Shown piece after piece: positions 51,892-61,076 of a DNA stretch of 64,000 bases (its first letter is position 1; each line of letters starts with the position of its first letter). The DNA lies in assembly GCF_049856175.1 (NCBI RefSeq), contig NZ_JBNDNA010000008.1, forward strand, positions 1-64,000. The letters are read 5' to 3'. This DNA comes from JB111 sp049856175. Its GTDB lineage: Bacteria > Actinomycetota > Actinomycetes > Actinomycetales > Actinomycetaceae. The notes under the pieces were generated by a model. It was not told the origin of the DNA and did not search any database. It worked only from the letters and a program-made list of their open reading frames with translations. A program made the position numbers and the translations under genes.

Positions 51892-53403
51892 TCACTCGCC
51901 CCCCAGCTCCCAGAGCCGCTCGTAGACCGGCTCGAGGTGCTCGTAGAGCGTGGCCTGGGCGTCGCCCCAGCGCGCGTACTCCTCGCCGCGACGCTCGTCG
52001 GGCTCGGTGACGTGGCCGGTCCTGGCCATGGCTCGGGCGGTGGCCGCGACGTCGCCGTGGACCCCCGTGTGGGCCATCGCGAGCACGGCGGCGCCCTGGG
52101 CGGAGACCTCGTCGACGCCGGAGGCGACGATCGGCAGCCCGACGGTGTCCGCGAGGATCTGCGTCCACAGGTCCGAGCGCGACCCGCCGCCCGTGGCCCG
52201 CAGCTCGGTGAGCCGCGTCCCGGTCCCCCGCTGCATGCCGGCGAGGTTCTGCCGCAGCTCGTAGGCCGTCCCCTCGAGGATCGAGCGATACATGTGGGCG
52301 CGCGTGTGGCTGCCGCCGAACCCGACCATCGCCCCGCTCGCCACGGGGTTCCACCACGGCGACTGCACGGCGTTCCAGTACGGGAGCGTGAGCAGGCCCT
52401 CGGCGCCGATCGGGACCTTGGCGGCCGCCGCCTCCAGCTCGGGGTCCGGCCGGCCGTCGAGCTCGGGCCGACCGAGCTCGGAGCGGAACCAGTTCGCGAG
52501 CACCGAGCCGGAGTTCTGCACGATCTCCAGGACGTACTGCCCGGCGAGCCCGGCGGCAAGGGTGCGGTACTCGCGCCCGTAGCGGTAGTCCGCGGAGTGC
52601 ACCCCCGCGACGATCGACGTGCCGATGTTGATGTACGCGACCTCGGGCTCGATCGCGGCGGTGCCCAGGCCGGAGCCCTGCCCGTCGCCGAGACCGGAGA
52701 TCACCGGCACGGTGTGCTTGAGCCCCCAGTGCTGGGCGACCTCGAGGTCCAGCTCGCCGACCACCTCGCCCGGCGCGGCCAGCTCGGCCATCTGCTCGCG
52801 CGTGACGCCGGCGAGCTCGAGCAGCTGCTCGGAGTAGTCGAGCGCCTCGATGTCGAACAGCGCGAGCGTGTCGGCCGACGCGTGGGAGGAGACCCACCGT
52901 CCGGTCATCGCATGGACGAGGTAGGCGTGCACGTCGACGACCTTCGCCGCGCGCTGAAAGATCTCCGGCTCGTTCTCCTTGAGCCAGATCATCTTGTACA
53001 GCGCGGGCGTCGTGTCGCCGGGTTTGCCGGAGAGCCGGTGGATCTCGTCCGAGCCGTGCTCGCGGATCTGCTTGGCGGCGCGCGAGTCGAGCCACAGCAC
53101 GGCGTTGCGGATCGGACGGCCGGACGCGTCCACCGGCACGAAGCTCTCGCGCTGGTGAGTGATCGCGACGGCCGCGACGCGTGCCTTCTGATCGGCGCTC
53201 AGCCCGCCGACGGCCTTGCCGACCGCCGCGTCGGTGGAGAACCACCACTGCCGCGCGTCGTGCTCGTAGTGGTTCATCCTGGGCTGGAGCAGGTCGATGT
53301 CGGCCCGGCCCTCGCTGACGGTGGTGCCGCTGGGGTCCACCACCACGGCCTTGGTGGCCGACGTCGAGGAGTCGATGGCGATGACCAGCGGGTCGTCGGT
53401 CAT
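51892..53403 (-). CDS. FGGY-family kinase 2, xylulokinase-like
   Basis: 503 residues. The N-terminal phosphate motif is AIDSSTSATKAVVVDPSG, with substrate loop HQRESFVPVDASGRPIRNAVLWLDSRA, catalytic Asp in GLGDGQGSGLGT and C-terminal RATGGGSRSDLWTQILADTVGLP. It is nearest to xylulokinases but has the GDGQG loop rather than the usual GGGDN. Its ATG overlaps the GpsA-like gene 2 stop by 4 bp, so kinase and dehydrogenase are made together. A kinase-first route from a polyol to a polyol phosphate is suggested. Confidence 0.87.
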   Translation of the reverse strand: MTDDPLVIAIDSSTSATKAVVVDPSGTTVSEGRADIDLLQPRMNHYEHDARQWWFSTDAAVGKAVGGLSADQKARVAAVAITHQRESFVPVDASGRPIRNAVLWLDSRAAKQIREHGSDEIHRLSGKPGDTTPALYKMIWLKENEPEIFQRAAKVVDVHAYLVHAMTGRWVSSHASADTLALFDIEALDYSEQLLELAGVTREQMAELAAPGEVVGELDLEVAQHWGLKHTVPVISGLGDGQGSGLGTAAIEPEVAYINIGTSIVAGVHSADYRYGREYRTLAAGLAGQYVLEIVQNSGSVLANWFRSELGRPELDGRPDPELEAAAAKVPIGAEGLLTLPYWNAVQSPWWNPVASGAMVGFGGSHTRAHMYRSILEGTAYELRQNLAGMQRGTGTRLTELRATGGGSRSDLWTQILADTVGLPIVASGVDEVSAQGAAVLAMAHTGVHGDVAATARAMARTGHVTEPDERRGEEYARWGDAQATLYEHLEPVYERLWELGGE

Positions 53404-54464
53404 GACCGGCCCCCGAAGAACTCGTCCCAGGGCAGCGAGATCGGCTCGTCGCGGGCGATGATCCCGTGGAGGTGGCGCAGCAGCGGGAACTCGTGCGCCT
53501 CGAGGACGCCCCGATCGATCTGCTTCTCGATCGCCGCGCCGACCACGCGGATGGCGTTGACGCCCTCGAGGGTGACGCCCTTCATCAGGGAGTCGCGCAC
53601 CTCGGAGAACGGGACGCCGGAGCCGACATAGGTGCCGGCCTTGACGTTGCGCCCCCCGGCCGAGGTCACGTGCATGTCGCCCACGCCGGGCAGCCCCCAC
53701 ACCATCTTCGGGTCGCCGCCGAGGATCTCGTAGAACCGGTGCATCTCCTGGGCGCCCTGGGCGAAGATCGCCGCCGTGAGGTTGAGGCGGCGGTAGCGGT
53801 CGTTCGCGTCGTCGCCCTCGGCCCGCTGGAGGCCCTCGCCGAACCCGGCGGCGAACGCGTAGATGTTCTTCGTGGCGGCGCCGATCTCGGCGCCGAGGAA
53901 GTCGGTCGACGTCCACACGTGGTAGTAGTCCGTGCGGAACATGTCCGCCAGGCGCTCGACGACGTCCTCCTTGTCGCCGCAGAACACGACGGCGGTGTCG
54001 TGGCCGACCGCCAGCTCGCCGGCGATCGACGGGCCGACGATCGCGGCCCAGTCCACCTGGCCGGCGAGCTCCTCGCCGACGATCCGCTTGAGGGCGTCGG
54101 GGATCATCTCCAGGTTGCCGTCGTCGTCGGCGAGCATGCCCTTGGTGACCGACAGGACGGTCTGGCCGGGCCGCAGGAGCCGGGCCAGCTGCTCACCCAC
54201 CCAGTCGACGCCGAAGGAGTTCACCCCCGACATCACCACGTCCGCGCCGTCGAAGGCCTGCTCGGCCTCCTCCAGCTGGTAGGCGGCGATCCCCTCCTCG
54301 ACGACGAGGTCGAGGTCGGGGTGCCGGCCCGTGGTCCGGATCGACTCGATGATGTCCCGGTCCAGGTGCGTGCCGACGAGACGGACCTCGTGGCCGTTCT
54401 GGCGCAGCGGGTAGGTCAGCGCCGTGGCCATGATGCCGGACCCGAGGACGACGACGGTGGTCAT
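53400..54464 (-). CDS. GpsA-like NAD(P)-dependent polyol-phosphate dehydrogenase 2
   Basis: 354 residues. The Rossmann motif is VVVLGSGIMATALTYPLRQNGHEVRLVG, followed by GPSIAGELAVG in the GpsA position and the catalytic Lys in AATKNIYAFAAGFGEGLQ. It is clearly diverged from the paralog at 50695, consistent with a different substrate. It overlaps FGGY kinase 2 by 4 bp. The strict coupling is the main reason to assign it to the product of that kinase. Confidence 0.8.
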   Translation of the reverse strand: MTTVVVLGSGIMATALTYPLRQNGHEVRLVGTHLDRDIIESIRTTGRHPDLDLVVEEGIAAYQLEEAEQAFDGADVVMSGVNSFGVDWVGEQLARLLRPGQTVLSVTKGMLADDDGNLEMIPDALKRIVGEELAGQVDWAAIVGPSIAGELAVGHDTAVVFCGDKEDVVERLADMFRTDYYHVWTSTDFLGAEIGAATKNIYAFAAGFGEGLQRAEGDDANDRYRRLNLTAAIFAQGAQEMHRFYEILGGDPKMVWGLPGVGDMHVTSAGGRNVKAGTYVGSGVPFSEVRDSLMKGVTLEGVNAIRVVGAAIEKQIDRGVLEAHEFPLLRHLHGIIARDEPISLPWDEFFGGRS

Positions 54465-54496
54465 GTGGGTGCTCCTTCGCGCGGGTGGTGGGGTTC

Positions 54497-55246
54497 TCAG
54501 TTCTGACCGTAGACGCCCTGGTAGCGCTCGTAGAGGCGCGTGACGGCGTCGTCGGGCACGGGCACGGGCTCACCGAGCTGGCGCGACACGTGGACGGTGC
54601 GCGCCACCTCCTCGCACATGACGGCCGCCTTGACGGCCGCCCGTGCGTCCTTCCCGATGGTGAACGGACCGTGGTTCTGCATGAGCACGGCCGGCGAGCG
54701 GTGGTCGCGCAGGGTCTCGACGATGCCGCGACCGATCGAGTCGTCGCCGATGATCGCGAACGGCCCGACGGGGATCTCCCCGCCGAACTCGTCCGCCATC
54801 ATCGTGAGCGCGCAGGGCACGGCCTCTCCCCGGGCGGCCCACGCGACGGCGTAGGTCGAGTGCGTGTGCACCACTCCCCCGACGTCGGGCATGTGCCGGT
54901 AGACGTAGGCGTGCGCGGCCGTGTCCGACGACGGGCTGAGCACTCGGGACGCGTCCGGCTCGCTCAGCGCCCGGCCCCACAGGTCGGTGACGACCATGAG
55001 CTCCGGAGCGAGCTCGTCGTAGCTGACGCCGGAGGGTTTGATGACCATGAGGTCCTCGCCCCCCTCGACGGCCACACGTGCCGAGACGTTGCCCGCGGTC
55101 CACACGACGAGCCCCCAACGGGGCAGCTCGGCGTGCAGGGCGGCGACCTCCGCGCGCGCCCGGGCGACGTCGTCGCGCACCTCGGCCGGGAGGTCCGCCA
55201 GGGCGGGGACCTCCCCGCGCGGGGTGTCGACGTCCGCCACGGTCAC
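54497..55246 (-). CDS. araD: L-ribulose-5-phosphate 4-epimerase (class II aldolase family)
   Basis: 249 residues from a GTG at 55246, overlapping the araB stop (GTGA). Zinc-site histidines are in VVHTHSTYAVAWA and MQNHGPFTIG; phosphate-binding residues are in TAGNVSARV and KPSGVSYDEL. It converts L-ribulose-5-P to D-xylulose-5-P for the pentose phosphate pathway. The close pair araB-araD fixes its role. No L-arabinose isomerase (AraA) is present nearby. Confidence 0.92.
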   Translation of the reverse strand: MTVADVDTPRGEVPALADLPAEVRDDVARARAEVAALHAELPRWGLVVWTAGNVSARVAVEGGEDLMVIKPSGVSYDELAPELMVVTDLWGRALSEPDASRVLSPSSDTAAHAYVYRHMPDVGGVVHTHSTYAVAWAARGEAVPCALTMMADEFGGEIPVGPFAIIGDDSIGRGIVETLRDHRSPAVLMQNHGPFTIGKDARAAVKAAVMCEEVARTVHVSRQLGEPVPVPDDAVTRLYERYQGVYGQN

Positions 55247-56925
55247 CTCGTGGCGCCCCGGGCGGCCGCCCGGGCGCGGATCGCCTTGAGCCGGTGCATG
55301 AGCTCGTTGCCGCCCCGGCCGAAGTAGTCGTGCAGGGTGACGTACTCGGCGTAGAGCTCGTCGTAGAGCTTCGCGCGCGCCTCGCTGGGCAGGTAGGCGT
55401 TGCGGACCTTGCCGCCCATGGCCTCCGAGGCCTCCTGGATGGTGCCGTACTCACCGGCCGCGACGGCCGCGTGGACCGCCGAGCCGAGTGCCCCGGCGTG
55501 CGCCGCCGTCGCGACCGAGATCGGCAGGCGGGTGACGTCGGAGAACAGCTGCATGAGGAACTTGTTCTTCAGCAGGCCGCCGGCGGCGACGAACTCGGTG
55601 AGCTCGACGCCGTGCTCCTTGAAGGTGTCGACGATCATGCGGGCGCCGAACGCCGTCGACTCGAGCAGCGCGCGGTACTGGTCCTCCGGGCGCGTGGTCA
55701 GCGTGGTGCCGATCATCAGGCCGGACAGGTCCGTGTCCACGAGCACCGACCTGTTGCCGCCGTGCCAGTCGAGGGCGACGAGACCGTGCTCGCCGATCTC
55801 CTGCTTCGCCCCGAGGTCGGTGAGGTAGTCGTGGACCGACTTCTTCGCCTTCTTCGCGGCCTCGTGGTACTCGGGCGGGACGCTGTGGTCGACGAACCAG
55901 CCGAAGATGTCGCCGACGGCGGACTGGCCGCCCTCGAAGCCCCACAGGCCGTCGACGATGCCGCCGTCGACGACGCCGAACATGCCGGGCACCTCGACGA
56001 GCTCCGGTCCAGAGACGACGTATACGGCGGAGGTGCCGAGGATCGCGGTGAGCTGGCCGGCCTCGACGGCCTTGACCGCGGCGGCGGTGACGTGGGCGTC
56101 GATGTTGCCGACCGCGACCGCGGTCCCGGCGTCGAGGCCCATGAGCTTCGCGAACTCCTCGTTCAGCTCGCCGGCCTTCGACGCCAGCGGCGCGACGGGC
56201 GCGGACATCTTCTCCTCGAAGACACCGCCGAAGTCGGGGTTGAGCGCCTCGAGGTACTCGCGCGAGGGGTACTGCCCGTCCTGGTACATGCGCTTGTAGC
56301 CGGAGTCGCCGGCGGACTGGACGAGCGTGCCGGTCATCTTCCAGACGATCCAGTCCAGGGCGTTGACGAAGACGTCGGTGGCCGCGTAGACCTCCGGGTC
56401 CTCCTCGAGGGTCTCCAGGACCTTGGGCAGGAGCAGCTCGGAGGAGATGGTGTTCCCGTAGCGTCCGAGCCAGGTCTCGCCGCGCTCCTTGGCCACCTCG
56501 ACGATGCGCGTGGCCTGCTCCTGGCCGCCGTGGTGCTTCCACAGCTTGACCCAGGCGTGGGGCCGGTTGCGGAACTCCTCGAGCGTGCACAGCGGGGTGC
56601 CGTCCTCCTTGGCGGCGACGACGGTCGCGGAGGTGAAGTCGATGCCCACCCCGACGACCTGGTCGGGCGTGATGTCGGCGTCGTTCATGGCCGCGGGCAC
56701 GGCCTTCCTGAGCACGTGGATGTAGTCGTCCGGGTCCTGCAGCGCGAACTCGGGCGGGAGCTTCGAACCGTCCGCGGCGTCGAGCGTGCGGTCCATGACC
56801 GCGTGCGGGTAGTCGACGATGATCGAGGAGCCCTTCTCGAGGCCGTCGCTGACCCGGATGATGCTCGCGCGTCCGGAGAGCGTGCCGAAGTCGATACCGA
56901 TGACGAACTTGCTGTCCTTGGTCAC
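55243..56925 (-). CDS. araB: L-ribulokinase
   Basis: 560 residues, the usual AraB length. Motifs: GIDFGTLSGRASII, GIDFTSATVVAAKEDGTPLC, the HAWVKLWKHHGGQEQATRI signature of ribulokinase, GNIDAHVTAAAVKAV with the catalytic Asp, and AAGGLLKNKFLMQLFSDV. It phosphorylates L-ribulose. Since araA is missing from the regulon, its L-ribulose may come from oxidation of ribitol or L-arabitol by the local dehydrogenases; that part is inference. Confidence 0.95.
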   Translation of the reverse strand: MTKDSKFVIGIDFGTLSGRASIIRVSDGLEKGSSIIVDYPHAVMDRTLDAADGSKLPPEFALQDPDDYIHVLRKAVPAAMNDADITPDQVVGVGIDFTSATVVAAKEDGTPLCTLEEFRNRPHAWVKLWKHHGGQEQATRIVEVAKERGETWLGRYGNTISSELLLPKVLETLEEDPEVYAATDVFVNALDWIVWKMTGTLVQSAGDSGYKRMYQDGQYPSREYLEALNPDFGGVFEEKMSAPVAPLASKAGELNEEFAKLMGLDAGTAVAVGNIDAHVTAAAVKAVEAGQLTAILGTSAVYVVSGPELVEVPGMFGVVDGGIVDGLWGFEGGQSAVGDIFGWFVDHSVPPEYHEAAKKAKKSVHDYLTDLGAKQEIGEHGLVALDWHGGNRSVLVDTDLSGLMIGTTLTTRPEDQYRALLESTAFGARMIVDTFKEHGVELTEFVAAGGLLKNKFLMQLFSDVTRLPISVATAAHAGALGSAVHAAVAAGEYGTIQEASEAMGGKVRNAYLPSEARAKLYDELYAEYVTLHDYFGRGGNELMHRLKAIRARAAARGATR

Positions 56926-57031
56926 GATGATGCCTTCCTCCCGGCGCTCAGGATGACGCCGACGTGGGTGGCGGGAGCGGACGAGCGCGGTCGGCGGGGC
57001 CCGGCTCCCGCCGGTCCGGGCCCCCGACCGT

Positions 57032-58399
57032 TCAGCGTGCGTCGTCCCGGGCCCAGTAGCCGTCCGGCCCGAAGAGCTCCTCGACGCACTCCTCGAGCAG
57101 GCCGACCTCGAGCAGGAGGTCGAGGATCGTGTAGCGCGAGCGGATCGTCTGCGCGCGGTAGTAGGTCAGCCGGAACCGCTCCATGTCGATGTCGATCTGC
57201 TCCGGGTGGTAGACCGCCCCGACGGCCCGGAGCATCTCGCGGGCCTCGGCGGCCGGGACGAGCTGCTCGCGGCAGCGGCTGACGATGGTCGGCCACTGCT
57301 CGACGACGAGCTCGAGCCGCGCGCGCAGCTCCTCGGGCTCGAGGTACTTCTTCAGCGTCTGCTCCACGGCCGGCTCGACGAGCGGCGCGGCGCGCTCCGC
57401 CGTGTGCATGGCGCGCACCCGGGCCTCCATCTCCTCGCGCGAGGGCCAGGCGGTGACCAGGGCGTCGATGTTGATGCCGGGAACGTCCTTGGTGAGCGCC
57501 ACCTCGAACAGGGCGCAGATGGCCACCGTGCCGAGGCCGACCTTGAACCCGTGCGAGAGGGGCGGCTCCCAGTCCAGGCCGTGGCCCTCCATCTCCCAGG
57601 TGTGGGAGAACTGGTGGCCCGCGCCGGAGGCCGGCCGTGAGCTCTGGTGGGCCTGCATCGCCAGACCGGACATCAGCAGGCCCTCGGCGAGGCCGGCGAG
57701 CGCGTCGGGGTCGGAGGTGGCCAGGTCGGCGGGACGCGAGAGGGACTCGCGCAGCGGGCCCTGGACCAGGCCCCACACGTACTCGTCGACGGGCTCGACC
57801 CCGAGGATGTCGGAGACGATCCAGTCGGCGCCGGCGGGGACCTTCTCGACGAGGTCGCCGAACCCGGTGGCGGTGAGGCGCTGCGGGGCCGTCGCCATGA
57901 GGTCGAGGTCGGCGACCAGGGCCGTCGGTGCCGGGCAGTTGCGGGTGATCTTGAAGCCGTCCTTGGTGATGGACGAGCCGAACGCCGCGTAGCCGTCCAT
58001 CGAGGCGGCCGTGCAGACGTTCATGTAGGGGCGCTCGAGCTCGCCCGAGGCGAGCTTGACGATGTCGTTGAGCGTGCCCGCGCCGATCGAGCAGGCGACC
58101 GCGTCGGTGCCCCGCAGGTGCTCACGGATCAGCTCGACGTTCTCGTAGCCCGCGTACAGGGTCGGGACGCCCGGGAACACGTAGGGCTCGTCGAGGTCGA
58201 TACCGGCGGCGCGCAGCGACGCCGTCACCGCCTCCCCGGCGAGGTCCCACGTGTTGCCGTCGGCCACCACGATGCCGCGCCGGCCCGGGAACTGCTCGGC
58301 GAACACGTCCCCGGTCCGGTCCACCACCCCTCGTCCGTGGACGATCGCCTTGGTGTCGGTGGCGGTGCTCAGTGCGGTGGCGATCAGGTCCTCGGTCAT
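57032..58399 (-). CDS. AraM/glycerol-1-phosphate dehydrogenase-like oxidoreductase
   Basis: 455 residues of the iron-containing alcohol dehydrogenase superfamily. The NAD-binding GAGTLNDIVKLAS, the metal-ligand Asp in AASMDGYAA-following segments and His in GAGHQFSHTWEMEGH and LSHGFKVGLGT are visible. Bacterial AraM (as in the Bacillus ara operon) is an NAD(P)-dependent glycerol-1-phosphate dehydrogenase. Here, beside araB and araD, a pentitol or tetritol phosphate is another possible substrate. The 106-bp gap to araB suggests the same operon. Confidence 0.88.
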   Translation of the reverse strand: MTEDLIATALSTATDTKAIVHGRGVVDRTGDVFAEQFPGRRGIVVADGNTWDLAGEAVTASLRAAGIDLDEPYVFPGVPTLYAGYENVELIREHLRGTDAVACSIGAGTLNDIVKLASGELERPYMNVCTAASMDGYAAFGSSITKDGFKITRNCPAPTALVADLDLMATAPQRLTATGFGDLVEKVPAGADWIVSDILGVEPVDEYVWGLVQGPLRESLSRPADLATSDPDALAGLAEGLLMSGLAMQAHQSSRPASGAGHQFSHTWEMEGHGLDWEPPLSHGFKVGLGTVAICALFEVALTKDVPGINIDALVTAWPSREEMEARVRAMHTAERAAPLVEPAVEQTLKKYLEPEELRARLELVVEQWPTIVSRCREQLVPAAEAREMLRAVGAVYHPEQIDIDMERFRLTYYRAQTIRSRYTILDLLLEVGLLEECVEELFGPDGYWARDDAR

Positions 58400-58443
58400 G
58401 ACAGCTTCTCCTTCTCGGCGTGGGCTTGGTGGTGCGCGGCGGT

Positions 58444-60009
58444 TCAGCCGGCGACGTGGTCGACGGTGTCGTGGATGAGCCCCTGCAGCGCCGGGTACTG
58501 CTTCGCGTACTGGTCGACGTAGAAGGAGTACTCCTCGTGGCGGGCCTTGTTCGGCTCGAGCCGCGCGCGCGTGTGCACCATCGCCTCGGCGGCCTCCTGG
58601 ACCGAGGGGTGCAGGCCTGCGCCGGTCGCGGCGAGGATGCAGGAACCGAGGGTGACGGCGTCGCCGACCTCGGTGAGCGTGATCGGCACGCCGGTGACGT
58701 CGGCGTGCATCTGGATCCAGTCCCCGGACTTCAGCGCGCCGCCGGCGGCGACGAACTCCTCGACCTCGAGGCCGCCCTCGCGCAGCCCCCGCATGTTGAG
58801 CTCGACGCCGTAGGCGACCGACTCCTGGACGGCCTTGTACAGGTGTGCCCGGGTGTGGGAGAGCGACAGGCCGGAGACGGTGCCGCGCGCCTTGGAGTCG
58901 GAGTACGGCGTGCGGTTGCCCTGGAAGTACTCGGTGAAGATCACGCCGTCGGACCCGGGCGGGATGTCGCGCGCCTGGGCGTTGAGCACGTCGTAGGGGT
59001 TGAGGCCGGTGCGCTCGGCGGCGTCGACGATGTCCTGGCAGAACTCGTCCCGGAACCACTTGAGGACGGAGCCGGAGGACGTCAGCGAGGTCTCGACCGT
59101 GTACTGGCCGGGGACCACGCCGTCGACGTACCCGCCGAAGAACCCCGGTCCCGAGATCGGCTCGGCGCTCTGGCCGGACATCACGTGGCTGGAGCCCGTC
59201 ACGAGGGTCATCTTGCCGGGGCTGAGGACGCCCAGGCCGATCTGGCCGTGCCAGGCGTCGCCGCCGCCCTGCGCGACGGGCGTCCCCGGCGTCAGCCCGA
59301 GCTCCTCGGCGGCGTGGGAGGTGAGGCCGCCGACTGCCACGCCCAGGTCGTTGACGGTCTCGGGGAGCTTGTCGAACACGTCGCCGGCGCCGGCCGCCTC
59401 GTAGAGGTCCACCGGCCAGCCGCCGTTGTCGCGGTCGTAGTAGGACCGGTGCGCGGCCGTGTTGATGTTGAGGGTCCACTGGCCCGTGAGCTGGTAGGTC
59501 AACCAGTCGGGCGCGTCGATGAGACGGTACGCGGCGTCGTACGTGTCGGGCTCGTTCTCCTTGAGCCAGGCCGCCTTGAACGGGTACCACTCGGCGGTCG
59601 GCGGGAGCGTGCCGTCACCGGTGTACCGCGTGGCCGGCGAGGGGTGCCCGACGACGCGCTGGGCCTGCTCGGTGGCCCGCACGTCCATCCACATGATCGC
59701 GGGGCGCAGGGCCTTGCCGGTCCGGTCCATGGCGACGACCGTCATCGTCGTCGCGTCGTAGGAGATGCCCTTGATGTCGCGACCGGCCAGGCCGGACTCG
59801 CGCATCGCCTTGGCGGTCGACGCCTTGAGCGCCTCCCACCAGTCGGTCGGGGACTGCTCCGCCCAGCCCGGGCGGGGGTGGGTCGTGCGGTAGGTCGTCG
59901 CCGCGAAGACGACGGGCCGACCGACGAGGTCGAATATCCCGACCCGGCAGCTCTCGGTGCCGAAGTCGATGCCCATGACGAACGGGCCGGTGGGGGTACG
60001 AGCAGACAT
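58444..60009 (-). CDS. FGGY-family carbohydrate kinase 3
   Basis: 521 residues. The motif VMGIDFGTESCRVGIFD is followed by RPAIMWMDVRATEQAQRV, PPTAEWYPFKAAWLKENEPDTYD, the Asp in QGGGDAWHGQIGLG and VAAGGALKSGDWIQMHADVTGVP. The segment VTGSSHVMSGQS is shared with FGGY kinase 1 (37419), so the two regulons hold related kinases, near the ribulokinase/polyol-kinase branch. Exact sugar unknown. Only 44 bp lie between it and the araM-like gene. Confidence 0.9.
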   Translation of the reverse strand: MSARTPTGPFVMGIDFGTESCRVGIFDLVGRPVVFAATTYRTTHPRPGWAEQSPTDWWEALKASTAKAMRESGLAGRDIKGISYDATTMTVVAMDRTGKALRPAIMWMDVRATEQAQRVVGHPSPATRYTGDGTLPPTAEWYPFKAAWLKENEPDTYDAAYRLIDAPDWLTYQLTGQWTLNINTAAHRSYYDRDNGGWPVDLYEAAGAGDVFDKLPETVNDLGVAVGGLTSHAAEELGLTPGTPVAQGGGDAWHGQIGLGVLSPGKMTLVTGSSHVMSGQSAEPISGPGFFGGYVDGVVPGQYTVETSLTSSGSVLKWFRDEFCQDIVDAAERTGLNPYDVLNAQARDIPPGSDGVIFTEYFQGNRTPYSDSKARGTVSGLSLSHTRAHLYKAVQESVAYGVELNMRGLREGGLEVEEFVAAGGALKSGDWIQMHADVTGVPITLTEVGDAVTLGSCILAATGAGLHPSVQEAAEAMVHTRARLEPNKARHEEYSFYVDQYAKQYPALQGLIHDTVDHVAG

Positions 60010-60107
60010 CGTCGCCTCTCTTCGCTGGACGTCCTCCCGCGCGACCTCGCGCGGGCGGTCGGTGGGGGTCGGCGCGGCCGCGCCGGATCTGGTCGGTCGG
60101 TGCCTGG

Positions 60108-60962
60108 TCAGTCGGTGTCGTCGTCGGTCCAGCCGAGCGCCTCCCGTTCGGCGGCGGGGATCAGGTGGTCGATGCGGCTCAGCGCGAAGGTGGGCTGCTC
60201 CTCGGCCGGCAGCGCCTCGGCGTCGTCGAGGGTGTTGTCACCGGTGAGGACGAGCGTGGACGCCATCGACGTGCGCACGGCCATGCCGATGTCGGTCGCG
60301 AGGCGGTCGCCGACCATCATGCAGCGCGACGGGTCGACGTCGAGGCCCACGAGGGCCGCCTCGAGCATCGCTCCCTCGGGCTTGCCCATGTTGGCCTGCA
60401 GCGTGGCCCCGGTCGTCGCCTCGATGGCGGCGACGATGCCGGCGGCGTCGGGCTCGCCACGGCCGCCCGGGAACGGGCAGTAGCGGTCGGGGTTCGTCGT
60501 GATGAGGAACGCCCGCTCGTGGAACCAGATCGCGTCGAACGCGATCTGCAGCTTGCGGTAGTCGAAGGTCCGGTCGTAGGACGCGATGACGATGTCGATC
60601 TCCGCGGGATCCTCGGATCGCCGGATCCCGGCGGCGTCGAGCGCCCGCAGGAGCGGGGGCTCCGCGATGGGGAAGACGGTCGCGTCGGGGTGGTGGGCCT
60701 GGAGCCACCGCACGGTCGTCACGACCGTGTTGGCGATCTCGTCGACCGGGGTCGGCAGCCCGAGGCCCTCGAGCTTGGTCGCGTACTCGGCGGGGTCCTT
60801 GGTGGGGTTGTTCGACAGGAACCGGACCGGGAGCTCGCGCCGGTGGAGCTCCTCGATGAGTCGCTTCGCACCCGGGAGGAGGTGGTCGCCCAGGTAGATC
60901 GTCCCGTCCATGTCGAAGACGTAGGCCTCGTAGAAACCGGTGGGACCGGCCTGGTCGATCAT
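60108..60962 (-). CDS. HAD-IIA sugar-phosphatase, NagD/AraL-like
   Basis: 284 residues. The HAD motifs are all present: DMDGTIY with the nucleophile Asp17 and Asp19, FLSNNPTKDPAEY (motif II), GKPEGAMLEAAL (motif III Lys) and MVGDRLATDIGMA (motif IV acids), with a type IIA cap in between. In Bacillus, AraL of this family sits beside AraM and clears accumulating sugar phosphates. The same pairing here suggests detoxification of pathway phosphates, or production of a free sugar. Confidence 0.9.
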   Translation of the reverse strand: MIDQAGPTGFYEAYVFDMDGTIYLGDHLLPGAKRLIEELHRRELPVRFLSNNPTKDPAEYATKLEGLGLPTPVDEIANTVVTTVRWLQAHHPDATVFPIAEPPLLRALDAAGIRRSEDPAEIDIVIASYDRTFDYRKLQIAFDAIWFHERAFLITTNPDRYCPFPGGRGEPDAAGIVAAIEATTGATLQANMGKPEGAMLEAALVGLDVDPSRCMMVGDRLATDIGMAVRTSMASTLVLTGDNTLDDAEALPAEEQPTFALSRIDHLIPAAEREALGWTDDDTD

Positions 60963-61036
60963 GTGGTGCTGCCCTTCTGCGTGTGCGGTACGGCGGACGT
61001 GGCCCGGCGGCGCGCGTCCCTGCGGTGCCGGGACGA

Positions 61037-61070
61037 CTCCGGGGCGAGGGCCTCGGCCCCCGCCCCGGAG
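61037..61070 (-). terminator. Hairpin between membrane-protein and phosphatase genes
   Basis: A 16-bp inverted repeat with one mismatch (61037-61052 and 61055-61070) just after the membrane-protein stop. It may trim or attenuate readthrough into the phosphatase and kinase genes. Confidence 0.55.
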
Positions 61071-61076
61071 CGGTGA

